A stretch of 64,000 bases of DNA from Anaeramoeba ignava (lineage: Eukaryota; Metamonada; Anaeramoebidae): positions 1-64,000 of the forward strand of contig JAPDFW010000098.1 in the NCBI GenBank assembly GCA_028826165.1. The letters are read 5' to 3'. The notes under the pieces are model-generated. The model saw only the letters and a program-made list of their open reading frames with translations. It was not told the origin of the DNA and searched no databases. A program made the translations under genes and the position numbers. Below, piece by piece: positions 22,105-33,300 of this stretch. Numbering within the stretch: position 1 is the stretch's first letter; every line of letters begins with the position of its first letter.

Positions 22105-24288
22105 TTATTCTTTATTATTTTTGTTTTGTTCTTTTAAACTTCTTCCAACTTTCTCCCAAAATATTTTCTCAAAATTCATCAAAGGACTTTCAAAACAAAG
22201 CGAAAGAAGAAAACCTGCAGCAAAACCAAGAACAGAAAATCCACAAAAATAAACAGCAATAATAGAATCTGACCAGTAAAAAGAGGCTTTAAAATCAGCT
22301 TCGATTGTGCGCATAATAATTGGATGAATCAAGTAAGTAGCATAAGTTGCACGAGAAAAAGGAACCCAAAAATCTGAGGATAAAAAGACCAAAATAGATC
22401 CACCATACCCAGCAAGAAACAAATAAAGAAGAATAAGCAAACCCAATGAAAAAGCAAATCGGGAAAATGTTATGAACCAAATGTTCTCACTTTTGTTCCA
22501 ACCATTAAGATCGTCGGAATGATAAAGGGAATAAGTGCCAAAAGTTGTGATTGTCATCAAAAAACCTGCGAATAGAAACAAGGAGATTCTCAATTTTTTT
22601 CGCACTTTCCTTGATGAATTTTCTGGTCTTTCATAGAGAACAAATCCCAGAATCATCCCAAGAAGAAAAGGCGTAATCCTGCACCAGGGCTTGACATAGA
22701 CTTTATTCCAATAATCAGAGCTATTTGGAGCAGCAACAGATTGAGAAATGTTATAACCAGAAACAACACTTGCAGTTATGATAAAAGAAAGGATCATCAA
22801 CGAAAAAACGGAAAAATAACCGAATTTGCGGTTTCGATAAAACAGGAAAATAATTGCTGGAGAAAGTAGATAAAATTGGAAGTCCAGTGAAAGATACCAC
22901 AAATGACCAAAACAACTGTTCTCCCATTTTGGATAGAAATCAGTAATCAAAAAAGCATTTGCCCACCAGCTTTTGGAACAAGGTTTATTCACCGACTCCT
23001 GATAGAGTTTCCACATTGGACCATTTCCGAGTTGGATTGCGAATTTCCAACCGATCCAAATCACGATCAAAAATAACGGTGCAATTCTCCAATAACGATG
23101 AAAATAGAATTTCACTAAAGACACTTTGCCGTTGGTTGATTTCAACTGGGCCAAGAGGCTATGCACCGCAAGCATCCCGCTCAATACGAAGAAAAGATCG
23201 ACTCCAAACTCAGCCCCAACAACAAACTGGAAGGAAAACCTTTTCAGAAGCGATTCTGCTCCCAAAATGTTACCCACAGCAGCTGTCGCAATGAAATAGG
23301 AGTATGTGTGTCCCAAAATGATCCACAACATGCTCAAAACACGAAGAGAATGAAGAACCTTAAATGAATTATGGGATTCTGTGGCGATTCTTGGAATGTT
23401 TTTCAAAAGTGAAAATTGAAGGAAAAATTCCACTTTCCAATTGTTTTTTGCTGTTCCACTTTTTTTCTTTTTCTCTTGATTTCCCTGTTTACTTTGTGTT
23501 AGTCCGTTATGTTGGTTTTCCTCTTCAGAACTCTGAATCTCTTGCTGTATATTTGGTTCAAAAGGATTTGTCTCTTCGTTATCTATCAAATTCCTCATCG
23601 GCAATGAAGAGTCCAATTGCATAAATTCTGCAGAAGTTTTCTCTTGCGTCTCCATTTCCTCGTTTTTTGCAAGTACATCGTTATCTTTTAGGCTTTGTTT
23701 TTCTGGATCGTTTGATTTTTCAACTTTTTCTGAGTTTGGCTTCAAATTTTTTGGATGCTTGTTTGAATTAGGGTTTTCTTGTTCTTCTCTCTTAAGAATT
23801 CTGCTATGAAGAAATGTGCCGATCACAACAGTCATCCCAACAAACACAAAAAACAAGACAATCAATAAAAACGAGATTGATTTTCGATACTCAATTGAGC
23901 AACTGACAGAAATTGGATAATTTTCTGGAATGGGAAGAAAACTTCGAATTTTAGGCACAAAATAATTCAACTCACTCTCAGTGCAGTTAAATGGTAAACA
24001 TGCACCAAGTGACACATCCACGTCTCGGAATTTTGTTTTGAGTACACAATATCGGGTTAGCTTCACTATTTGATTTTTATTGATTTCTAAACAAGATTCA
24101 TATTTTCCAAGGTCGTTTATATTTGTTCCCCATGTTTTCAGAATTTCATCCCATTTTGGATAAGTGTGGGTTATATATAATGATTGAAGATCATTGATGC
24201 ATTGAGATGTATTTTGTGTTTTTGTCATTTTAAAATGAAAAAGTAGTAAAAATATGAATAAAAAGAATTTAGGGAATTTTAAAATCAT
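22105..24288 (-). CDS. NRF-6-like membrane acyltransferase (NRF domain plus acyltransferase 3)
   Basis: A single exon of 727 codons. The N-terminus is a hydrophobic signal sequence (residues 1-20), followed by a luminal/extracellular NRF-type domain with conserved cysteines ('SQCINDLQSLY', 'GACLPFNCTESEL') up to about residue 145. A membrane helix (about 149-172) leads to an acidic, polar cytosolic linker (about 175-290). From about residue 315 the multi-span acyltransferase-3 domain begins with its signature 'SLRVLSMLWIILGHTYS'; the following helices include 'FGVDLFFVLSGML' and 'GHLWYLSLDFQFYLLSP'. The family includes Caenorhabditis NRF-6 and related proteins thought to move or modify lipids or small molecules at membranes; the substrate here is unknown. 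Length and architecture are normal for the family. Its 3' end touches the satellite. Confidence 0.92.
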   Translation of the reverse strand: MILKFPKFFLFIFLLLFHFKMTKTQNTSQCINDLQSLYITHTYPKWDEILKTWGTNINDLGKYESCLEINKNQIVKLTRYCVLKTKFRDVDVSLGACLPFNCTESELNYFVPKIRSFLPIPENYPISVSCSIEYRKSISFLLIVLFFVFVGMTVVIGTFLHSRILKREEQENPNSNKHPKNLKPNSEKVEKSNDPEKQSLKDNDVLAKNEEMETQEKTSAEFMQLDSSLPMRNLIDNEETNPFEPNIQQEIQSSEEENQHNGLTQSKQGNQEKKKKSGTAKNNWKVEFFLQFSLLKNIPRIATESHNSFKVLHSLRVLSMLWIILGHTYSYFIATAAVGNILGAESLLKRFSFQFVVGAEFGVDLFFVLSGMLAVHSLLAQLKSTNGKVSLVKFYFHRYWRIAPLFLIVIWIGWKFAIQLGNGPMWKLYQESVNKPCSKSWWANAFLITDFYPKWENSCFGHLWYLSLDFQFYLLSPAIIFLFYRNRKFGYFSVFSLMILSFIITASVVSGYNISQSVAAPNSSDYWNKVYVKPWCRITPFLLGMILGFVLYERPENSSRKVRKKLRISLFLFAGFLMTITTFGTYSLYHSDDLNGWNKSENIWFITFSRFAFSLGLLILLYLFLAGYGGSILVFLSSDFWVPFSRATYATYLIHPIIMRTIEADFKASFYWSDSIIAVYFCGFSVLGFAAGFLLSLCFESPLMNFEKIFWEKVGRSLKEQNKNNKE

Positions 24289-24499
24289 TTGATAAAAAAA
24301 AAGAAAAAAAGTTGTTTTTGTTTTTTTTTTTGATTTTTAATAAAAGAATAAAAGAAAAAGTGAAAAATTGTTTTTGAAAAAATTTCATTTTTTTTTTAAT
24401 TTTTAATTTTTAATTTTTAAAAAATTTTTTGGTTTTTTGATTTTTTGGATTTGATTTTTTCTTCAATAAAATTTCTATTGCAATAAAAATAAAAAATTC

Positions 24500-27022
24500 T
24501 CATTTCTTTTCTTGAAAATCTTTAAAAAGAAATTCCAAAAAATGCAACTTTTGAAATTCTTCAATTTGATTTTGATAATTTTTTTTAATATGGTCTATCA
24601 AAGAAGACATTTTTTTGCGAAGAATAGTTGAGAAGAGATTTTTGATTGAAGAAGTTAACATATTGTCTTTTCCGACATTTTGTTTCAAAATATCAAAAAT
24701 AAAATCAAACAAATTCAAGCAAATGATATTTTCCAAATATTGATTGTCATTCATCATGACAATTTCGCGAAAGCACCTGACAACAGACAGCTTGGCGTTA
24801 TTAGAACCCAATGAATTTGCGTAAGAGAAAAGATTCTGGATGATTGAATTTGATATCAAAAAAGAACGGTTTTTTTCCAAGTCAATTAAATTGCAAAAAA
24901 TAATAAAATCACAAAGTAAACCAAGTAAAATATGATTTACTTGGACAGTGTTATTGTGTTCTGCTTTCTTGGGTTGCGGTTCCATTATCGGCTCAAAAAG
25001 CTTTGGAAGAATCCTGTTGAAAAAGAACAATGTCCAATGAGAATCCTTGAAAATGCGCCGATCTTGTTGTGATTGGAAAAGCGATTTGAAAAATTCAAAC
25101 ATTGCAAATTGAACTCCAAAATCGTTGCTAGTGTGGAAAACATTGACTAAGTTATTCGAGAGCGGATTATCCATGATCTTCTTTGATCTCTTCATAATGA
25201 AATTGGCCATCATTTTCGGATATTTGCTTGAGATCATCATCGCTATTTCGATGGATTGGGTCGTTGTTTTTTCCGAAACGCGATCTTGAATCGCTTGAAT
25301 TATTATTTCCAAAATATCCGGGCAATAAAGGTTCTTCGAAAATCCTGGACGGAATTGTATTTCAACATCGTCAGTGATCTTAAAAAGTTCGAGTAAAAAT
25401 AAAATCAAAAGTGATTTTTCTTCAGGTTTTTCTTTTGCATTTTCAAATAGATTTTTCAATGTAGAAATCACATTATATTCGTTGTATAATCTTCGAAGCA
25501 CTTCTTTTTTCTTTGAAACTAGAAAGTTTTTTGTGTAGATTCGTCCCATTTCAAAAGAAAATTCTGGGAGAATTGCTGATTCAAAATATTCTAATTTATG
25601 AATATATCCAATCATTTTTACAACTAAATCATCCACTCTAATTAAATTGTGAAATTTGCTGAATTGTGTAAGAAATTCCCTGTGATTTGTTTTTTTCGTT
25701 ATTTTTGAGTTTGTTGATTTCAATGTTTCTGGTGGTGGAAATAGATATTCAAAAATTCCAATACTAATTGGAATATTTTCTTCAGAATACATTATATTTA
25801 AAATTTTTGGATCTTCTAAATTATGAACTGCTTTGAGAATGTGTGCAATATAGCTTAGATTCAATCTATTTTCTTTGTTTTGTGTTTTATTGTATTTATT
25901 TTCCATTTTTTTGAATAAAGCAAAGAGTTTGTGAACGAAGTGCTAAATTTTCATCAATAATTTTTGAATATTTTTAAATATTTTTAAATGAATTTTTAAA
26001 TATTTTTAAATGAATTTTTAAATATTTTTATAAATGAATTTTTATAAATGAATTTTTAAATGAATTTTTAAATATTTTTAAATATAATTTTTATAAATGA
26101 ATTTTAATTTTACTTCTCCTAAAATTGTTTTAATTCGTTTATCTCTTAAATAAAAAGGAATTTCTCGAAGAAAACTATAAAGAAAACTTAAAGTTTCTTC
26201 TTGAGGATCAGGAAAAGTTTCATTCTCTTCTTCAATATCGCTTTCATCATCACTTTTATTCCCATTAGAAATACTTCTTGTAGCAGTATCAGTTTCGTCA
26301 TCACTTTTGGGATTAGAATCATTAGAGTTTTCAACTTGATTAATATTAATGATGACATTTTGATTTTTATTTTTTTGATTTTGATTTAGATTTTCATTTT
26401 CATTTAAATTTTCATTTTGATTTTCATATCCATTTAAATTTCCATATTCATTTAAATTTTTATATTCATTTAAATTTTCATATTCATTTAAATTTCCATA
26501 TTCATTCAAATTTTTATTTTCATTCAAATTTTCATTTTCATTCTCAAATCCATCGAAATCTTTAAATAATTTCTGCAATTTTGATTGCTTTGGAAAAACT
26601 TCATCATTTCTAGAAAATAAATAGTTTTCATCTTCCAAAATAGTTTTTTGAAAACTTAAAATATCACTAAAAGGATCATCACTAACGGTTCTTTTAAGAA
26701 AACCTAAATTATATTCTGAATTGAATTGTTGATCATCTTTAAGTAAATCAAATATGAAATTGCAATCTTGTTCAGTTTCAAAATCCAAAGAATAAACAGG
26801 TTCTTCAAATTCATCTTTTTGTTCAATTGAAAAAATAATTGATTTGTTATACATTGAAAATTTTGATTTGGATTCAACAAAAAGTTTAAAGTCTTCTTTT
26901 GCATCCTGTATTATAATTTCAACTCCTTCTCCTTGAGTATTTATTTCTATAATTCCTTTTGCTTGCGGAATCCATTCTTCACTTTCCATTTTAGATATTT
27001 CTGATATTATTTCTAGATTCAT
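24500..27022 (-). CDS. Protein phosphatase 4 regulatory subunit 3 (SMEK/PP4R3)
   Basis: Exons 27022-26114 and 25942-24500 (171-nt GT-AG intron, phase 0) encode about 783 residues. The N-terminal 110 residues fit the PH/EVH1-like domain of PP4R3 (KGIIEIN, SIIFSIEQKD). A low-complexity stretch of Asn-Glu-Leu-Tyr repeats (near 26390-26550) follows. The second exon is the Smk-1 alpha-helical region: 'YSEENIPISIGIFEYLFPPP' and 'HREFLTQFSKFHNLI' match the conserved 'HREFLTKTAKF' block, and 'SAI..LF' helices follow. It is the targeting subunit of PP4, acting in DNA-damage and signalling pathways in other eukaryotes. The two halves look like separate genes until the intron is removed. The C-terminal acidic tail seen in animals is absent. 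Confidence 0.88.
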
Positions 27023-27404
27023 TTGAAAAAATTTTTATTATAAATTTTTTTGCTTTTTTATTTTTTTTATTTTTTCTTATTTTTTTCGTTTAAATTGATT
27101 TGGTTTAAATTTAATAGAATAAAATTGAATAGAATTTAATAGAATAAAAAGTTTTAATTTTTTATTTTGGAATCTTTTTATGATTTTTGTTTCTTTTTTT
27201 TTTTTTTGATTGTATTTCTTCTTCTTTTCCTTTTTCTCTTTTTAAATAATAAGAAAAAATTTAAATTAAAAAAAAAAAAGAAAAATGAAAAATTGAAAAA
27301 AAAAAATTTTAATTAATTAATTAATTAATAAAAAAAAAAAAAAACTATAAAAACCAAAAACTTTCATTTTTCTTTTTTTCATTTTTCTCTTTATTTTTTT
27401 ATTA
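27023..27404. promoter_or_regulatory. Divergent promoter region between PP4R3 and F-box genes
   Basis: A 382-bp spacer between divergent start codons. It holds poly-T and poly-A runs, an ATTAATTAATTAATTAAT palindromic run near 27310-27330, and a pyrimidine tract directly before the F-box ATG. No defined motif could be assigned. Confidence 0.4.
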
Positions 27405-28283
27405 ATGGAAGTTGAAGATACTTTATGGATAATTTTCTCTTATTTAGATCCAAAAGCATTAATTAATTGTTCACAAGTTTGTTGGAAATGGAATCAAATA
27501 TCAGAAGATCCACAATTATGGAAACAATTAGTTGAAAAAAAAACTGAAGGATATAATTCAAGAAGAAAATTAACAAAACAGAAGGAAGTTCTTATTGAAT
27601 TTGATCAATATCTTGGAGAAAATTATCATTTCGAAGTTGATTATGATCGCAAATACAGTTGGAAAGAAGTTTATATGATCCTGTCAAAAATTCACTATTA
27701 TCAATTTGAATCCCCAATTATGCTTTATTCAAGAGGATTTGATCATCAAATTTATGGAGAAGATATTTTAACTAACGGATATTCAAACGATCCAAAATTG
27801 GAAAAAAATTTAACTGAAGAAGAGAAAAAAGAACTGGAATCAAAACTGTTTTATAAAATTTCTCATGCAATTTCAAGTCAATGTTCTGATATTTATTCCA
27901 TTTTTAAATATTGTAGAGTTTTTGATTTAAAACATAAAATTTTGTCTTGCATGATTGACTTGTTTAGAATCAAAAATGAAAACAATAAAACGGTTCCTTT
28001 ATTGAAAACTATTCTGATTTCAAAACAAAAATTAACTTCAGATGAACTTGATTCTGCTACTTATTTTCTTTTGGGTCAATTTTCTGATGGAATTGCTGAA
28101 AACGGTTGCGAAATTTATGACCAAAATTGCAAGTATGAAAGTGCTTCTTTATGGTGGTTTTATAATAAAAGAGATCATCCTTTTTATTTGAAACTTGTTT
28201 ACACTACAGATGAAAAAATGAGATATAAACAAGCGTTAAATTTTGCAGAAGAAAGATACACTTCAAAAAGAAAAAATAATTGA
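27405..28283 (+). CDS. F-box protein with uncharacterised C-terminal domain
   Basis: A single exon of 292 residues ending in TGA. The N-terminal 45 residues are an F-box: 'LWIIFSYLDPKALINCSQVC' followed by 'WKWNQISEDPQLWKQLV', the helix pattern that binds Skp1 in SCF ubiquitin ligases. The rest (about residues 50-292) is hydrophilic and contains aromatic-rich segments ('HYYQFESPIMLYSRGFD', 'SASLWWFYNKRDHPFYLKLV') and predicted helices. I do not recognise it; it may be the substrate-binding region, though no WD40 or leucine-rich repeats are visible. The start is the first ATG after a T/C-rich leader. The gene is convergent with the methyltransferase gene, with about 185 bp between stop codons. 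Confidence 0.8.
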   Translation: MEVEDTLWIIFSYLDPKALINCSQVCWKWNQISEDPQLWKQLVEKKTEGYNSRRKLTKQKEVLIEFDQYLGENYHFEVDYDRKYSWKEVYMILSKIHYYQFESPIMLYSRGFDHQIYGEDILTNGYSNDPKLEKNLTEEEKKELESKLFYKISHAISSQCSDIYSIFKYCRVFDLKHKILSCMIDLFRIKNENNKTVPLLKTILISKQKLTSDELDSATYFLLGQFSDGIAENGCEIYDQNCKYESASLWWFYNKRDHPFYLKLVYTTDEKMRYKQALNFAEERYTSKRKNN

Positions 28284-28467
28284 AAAAAAAAAAGAAGAAG
28301 AAAATAATTTTTTTTCTTTTAGGGAAAATTAAATCAACCTTTTTTTGTTTCTTCATTTTCTTTTCCTTTTCTTAAAAAGTAAATATAAAAGGTGAATTTC
28401 TCTTCTTCTTTTTCACAAGCTATTTTTAATTTTTTAATTTTAATTTTTTAATTTTAATTTTATAATT

Positions 28468-29297
28468 TTAATTTTTTAATTTACAAATAATTTTATGAGA
28501 AATTTTCCATTTAAATTTTTTATTTTTTAAATAAAACATTCTATCAAATGGTGTTCCCCATGTAATTTCAATAAAAATTGAATTAGGTTTCATTATTCTA
28601 TATATTTCTGATAACATTTTTAATGAATTTTCTTTTGGATATTCAGTCTAAAATAAAATAAATTAAAATAATAAAATTAAATCAAAAAATTTTAAAGTTA
28701 TTTTACTAATAAACTATCTAAAGTTCCTTTATCAATAATACAATCAAAACTTTCATCTTTAAATGTTAAATTTCTTGTATCCATAATTTCAACTAAAAAA
28801 AAAGCAAAAAAAAAAAGTGGAACAAAATAAAAAAAATTTTTTTTTCTTCTCTTTAAAAAATACATTTAATTGATAAATTCTGATATTTTTTTTTCATTTT
28901 TTCAATTGCTGTTTCAGAAATCTAATAAACTAATAAATGAATAATTTATAATTTATTAAAGAATTTTATTTTAATTTACATCAATATTTGTTATTTCTGA
29001 AAATCCTTTTTGATATAATTTTTTTGCGAAATCTTTAAACAAAAATTAATAAATTAAAATTATTTTTTAAATTTGAATTTGAATTTGAATTTGAATTTAT
29101 TTTTTAAATTTGAATTTGAATTTGAATTTATTTTTTATACTGCTTGTTCCACATCCAATTTGAAGAATTTTCATTGATTTATCAATAAAACAATGTTTAA
29201 TTTTTGGATAAATTTTTGAAAAAGTTGAATACCAATCCATTTCTTGTTTTTCTGATGAATAAATATTATCCCAATATTCTTTTTTTGTAAAATTCAT
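28468..29297 (-). CDS. eEF1A-lysine-methyltransferase-like protein (METTL13/EEF1AKMT4 group)
   Basis: Five exons: 29297-29141, 29032-28980, 28921-28864, 28792-28707 and 28647-28468, with GT-AG introns whose phases all agree, giving 177 residues. The start 'KEYWDNIYSS' and motif I 'ILQIGCGTSNFAKKLY' (completed across intron 1) are followed by 'GFSEITNIDISETAIEKM', 'DTRNLTFKDESFDCIIDKGT' and 'LDSLL'. DKGTLD is the hallmark of the SAM-dependent methyltransferase group containing METTL13, EEF1AKMT4 and yeast Efm-type enzymes. The substrate is probably a lysine of eEF1A or another protein, inferred from the family. It is shorter than the animal enzymes and lacks an obvious second domain. Small exons (53-180 nt) and very short introns are typical of this genome. 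Confidence 0.86.
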
Positions 29298-29334
29298 TTT
29301 TAATTTTAAAAAGAAATGAAAAAAATGAAAAAAA

Positions 29335-30304
29335 ATTTTTTAATATTATTTTTTTTTATTTAAAAGAAATTTAGAAATTATATTCACATTTAAAAAAAAA
29401 GAATTCAAAAAAAAAAATAAATCAATTTTCATATAAAGTTTTAAATCAATTTCGGAATAAATTTTCAAATCAGTTTTCATATAAGTTTTCATATAAATTT
29501 TTAAATCAATTTCGGAATAAGTTTTAAATCAATTTTTAAATCAGTTTTCATATAAATTTTTAAATCAAGTTTTAAATCAATTTTTAAATCAGTTTTCATA
29601 TAAGTTTTAAATCAAGTTTTCATATAAATTTTCATATAAATTTTCATATAAATTTTTAAATCAGTTTTCATATAAATTTTTAAATCAGTTTTCATATAAA
29701 TTTTTAAATCAGTTTTCATATAAATTTTTAAATCAGTTTTCATATAAAATTTTAAATCAGTTTTCAAATCAATTTTTAAATCAGTTTTCATATAAGTTTT
29801 AAATCAGTTTTTATATAAGTTTTAAATCAAGTTTTCATATAAAGTTTTAAATCAGTTTTCATATAAGTTTTAAATCAATTTTTAAATCAAGTTTTCATAT
29901 AAATTTTTAAATCAATTTTTAAATCAGTTTTCATATAAATTTTTAAATCAATTTTTAAATAAATTTTCATATAAGTTTTAAATCAATTTTTATATAAATT
30001 TTTAAATCAGTTTTCATATAAATTTTGGAATCAATTTTCATATAAATTTTTAAATCAATTTCGGAATAAGTTTTCATATAAGTTTTAAATCAGTTTTCAT
30101 ATAAGTTTTCATATAAAGTTTTCATATAAAGTTTTCATATAAAGTTTTCATATAAAGTTTTCATATAAAGTTTTCATATAAAGTTTTCATATAAAGTTTT
30201 CATATAAATTTTCAAATCAATTTTTATATAAGTTTTAAATCAATTTTTATATAAATTTTTAAATCAGTTTTCATATAAGTTTTCATATAAAGTTTTCATA
30301 TAAA
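29335..30304. repeat. Mosaic 12-bp array (TTTTCATATAAA / TTTTTAAATCAA)
   Basis: About 900 bp of two interspersed 12-bp unit families, TTTTCATATAAR and TTTTTAAATCAR, with minor TTTCGGAATAAR units. It ends directly at the BEACH gene stop codon (30305), so it makes up that gene's 3' flank and lies upstream of the methyltransferase start (29297). Near 30110-30200 there is a homogeneous run of TTTTCATATAAAG. Nothing coding is seen. Confidence 0.88.
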
Positions 30305-33300
30305 TTAAAATTGAAATCCACAACAAATAACATCGCCATTTCCATTTGCACCAAAAATCCATCTTTCATTAGGTGAAAGAGCAACAGAACGAATTGCAGT
30401 TTTCATATCAGCAGAAAACAATATTTTAAGAGAATATAATTCACGAATTTGGAGCATACCACTTTTGCCACCAAGAACAAAAAAAGGATGATTTTTAGCA
30501 AATGCCCAAGAATAAACAATTTGGGGACAAGAAGAACTGACAAGATGTTTTCCATTAAGAGAGAATAAATGAATAGTTAGGTCTTCAAAAGTATAAACAA
30601 CAAGATATCCCTGAGTGCAAATTTTAACAAGAGTTATATATTGTGATTGTGATGTTTTTGTTGTTGTTGTTGTTGATAAATAAATTGTTCTTATATGCTT
30701 TCCTTTGCGAAGACTATAAACCACAACAGATCCATCTGATAATCCACCAACAATAAGATCCAAATCAATATTCACATCGAGACAAACAACTTCGGAATCA
30801 TGAGAAGAAAGAATGCAATTTGGTGTTTCATTCACTTTTCCCTGAATATAATCAAATTCCCAAACAATTATCGTTGTGTCAAGTGATCCTGTTACAAGAA
30901 TATTTTTTTCAACTGCTGTGCAAGTTACTATGTTTTTGTGCATGTGGATTGTGTCAGTCAGTTTGGAACTTTCAAGATGGAAAATTTTTAAACTATCATC
31001 CCAATATCCACAGCTTATGAAAAATTTTGAATTGCTTGAAAGTTTGAAACAATTAGAGATATTTTTGATTTCTTTCGAAAATGATACTCCAATTTGTGGT
31101 GAATTTTTTGATGTATCTATATCTAAACTGATAATTCTATTTTGATCTAAATTTTCTTTTTCTAATTGATTTTGATATTGATTTTGATTTTGATTTTGAT
31201 TTTGATTTTGGTTTTTATTTTGATTTTGATTTTGATTTTGATTTTGATTTTGATTTTGATTTTGATTTTGATTTTGATTTTGTTTTTCATTTTGATTTTG
31301 TTTTTCATTTTGATTTTGTTTTTCATTTTGATTTTCATTTTGTTTTTCATTTTGATTTAATTTTTGATCAATGCTTTGATTCCGAGATATAATAAATCGA
31401 TGCTCCATTAATTTCCTTGATTCATCAAAAACCCAAATACGACCATTCAAATTTGTTGTAACAAAATTTGGAGAAAATTCAGAAAACCCCAAAAAAACAA
31501 GACTGTTATCTGAAACATGGAAAGTAAAATATTTAAAAGATTCACGAATTTTTGAAGGATTCCAAAAGGAAAGCTCTTTCTGAATTTGAGTTTGAGGAAG
31601 TCTTTTTGGATGAGGTTTCCTGAAAAGTTTGATTGGGGTTTGTCCATAATATTCAATTTGGGATTGAACAGAAGAAATATCTGAAGGATCAACTTTGGAA
31701 AGATCGACACAATTTTCGTATGAAATATAGTGGAAAACATTATATGATTTGATAGCTTCTTCACCTGTTTGTTTGTAACCGAAAATCAAGTCAATCCATT
31801 CTGAAAGATGAAGAGAAACATATTCTGATTCAAGTGCCTCGCGATGAATGCGGACAAATTCCTGAGAAGAATGAGCCCAGGGAGGAAGTAACACATCACC
31901 AACTTCTTCGTTGTTTTGTTTTTTTCCAAGATTTATTTTGTTGCAATTTTCAAACATTTCGGGAAGATAAAAAAACTCAGGAATCAATTCCTTCACATCC
32001 GCATTATTGCGCATAAGATCTTCCCATGTATTTGGAATTGAAGAGAACATTCTATCGGGTTTATCGAATTTTCCTCCTTGAAATTTTATTGCGAGAGAAG
32101 TGAACGGATATACTCTGACCATGTAATTCAATACAATTCCTGGATTTGAATAATGCGTTCCGTGATGAAAAGCTGGTGTTCCTTTTGGAAAAGAATTATA
32201 ACGTTCGTTAAGCATGGGAAGGATATTCTTGCTTAGCGCACCGATTGGCTTTGATAAATCACGATAAATATTTGGATCGTTGAGATCAATTTCTGGGGAA
32301 TTGTAATCACATAAAATCCACGGGAAAACTGGATATTGAGAAAGATCGTTGTATGTTCGACCAGAAAGTGTGTTCAAACACATTAAATACTCGAAATTCG
32401 AAATTTTCCTTCTTTTCCATTTGCGGGTGAGTCTTGTTTTCTTAAGAAATGATCTTGGACTCGTGACAAAATTTGCAGGTGTGCTTGGAAGACCAAGTGA
32501 TTTATGTGTTGTGATTTGAGCAAAAATTTTATCTCTCAAATCAGCTTCGAAAGTCAGAAAAAAGTTCTTTTTTGTATTCAGAAAAATCTCAATTGCGCAA
32601 TGGCTGTAGATATATCTGCGCTTGTGGAGCCCGATAATCGAGCTCACAGACCAATTATAATCCTTATTATGGATATCTTCTTTCCGATACAGATTTGGAT
32701 TTTCCTCGATTCTCTTCTCGTCAACATAAAAACTGATGTGAGAATTCGTCACTTCGAATATTCCTGGTGTTCTTGATAACGGAAGAATCAGATGGCATGT
32801 GTATCTTGCTGTTGTTGGGATCGAAATGGTTTTTCTACGAAGGAAAATATCCTTGAGTTTAATTGATCCAAAATGAGATGGTTTATTTTCGTGGGAAATG
32901 GAGTTTCTTTTGGATTCGCTGAAATCATTAAAATCATTTAAATCATTCAAATCATTCATGTGCATTTCGGAATAATCCATATTATCAGCAATCTCTTGAT
33001 CATCGATATCTTCGTTTCCATCATCGCTATCAATCTCACTAATTGTACTTGAATCGCCAAATACCTCGTTCAAATCCTTAATGTTGCGATTCTGTGCATT
33101 TTTATCATCGATTTGCGAAATTTGCAAATTAAGTTCATCAATTTTGCGTTCTGCATTATTAGTCAGAGAAGAATCCTGGTGAACAGAGGAATCAGGATAT
33201 TGAGAGAAGTTATATTCAATCTTCATTCTGCGGCGACAACGCAGATGATCCTCTATCTTGTCCAGTTTCCAATGTTGGCCGCTTTGGTTTTGAGTTTTGA

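Noticed and set aside
22959-23624. Plus-strand ORFs of 68-111 codons opposite the acyltransferase gene
   Set aside because: Shadows of the 727-codon minus-strand gene; no recognisable domain.
24500-27022. Two separate genes (468 and 314 codons)
   Set aside because: A phase-0 GT-AG intron joins them into the normal N- and C-terminal parts of PP4R3.
29335-30304. Telomere or subtelomere repeat
   Set aside because: Units are A/T-rich dodecamers without a G-rich strand, and genes continue on both sides.
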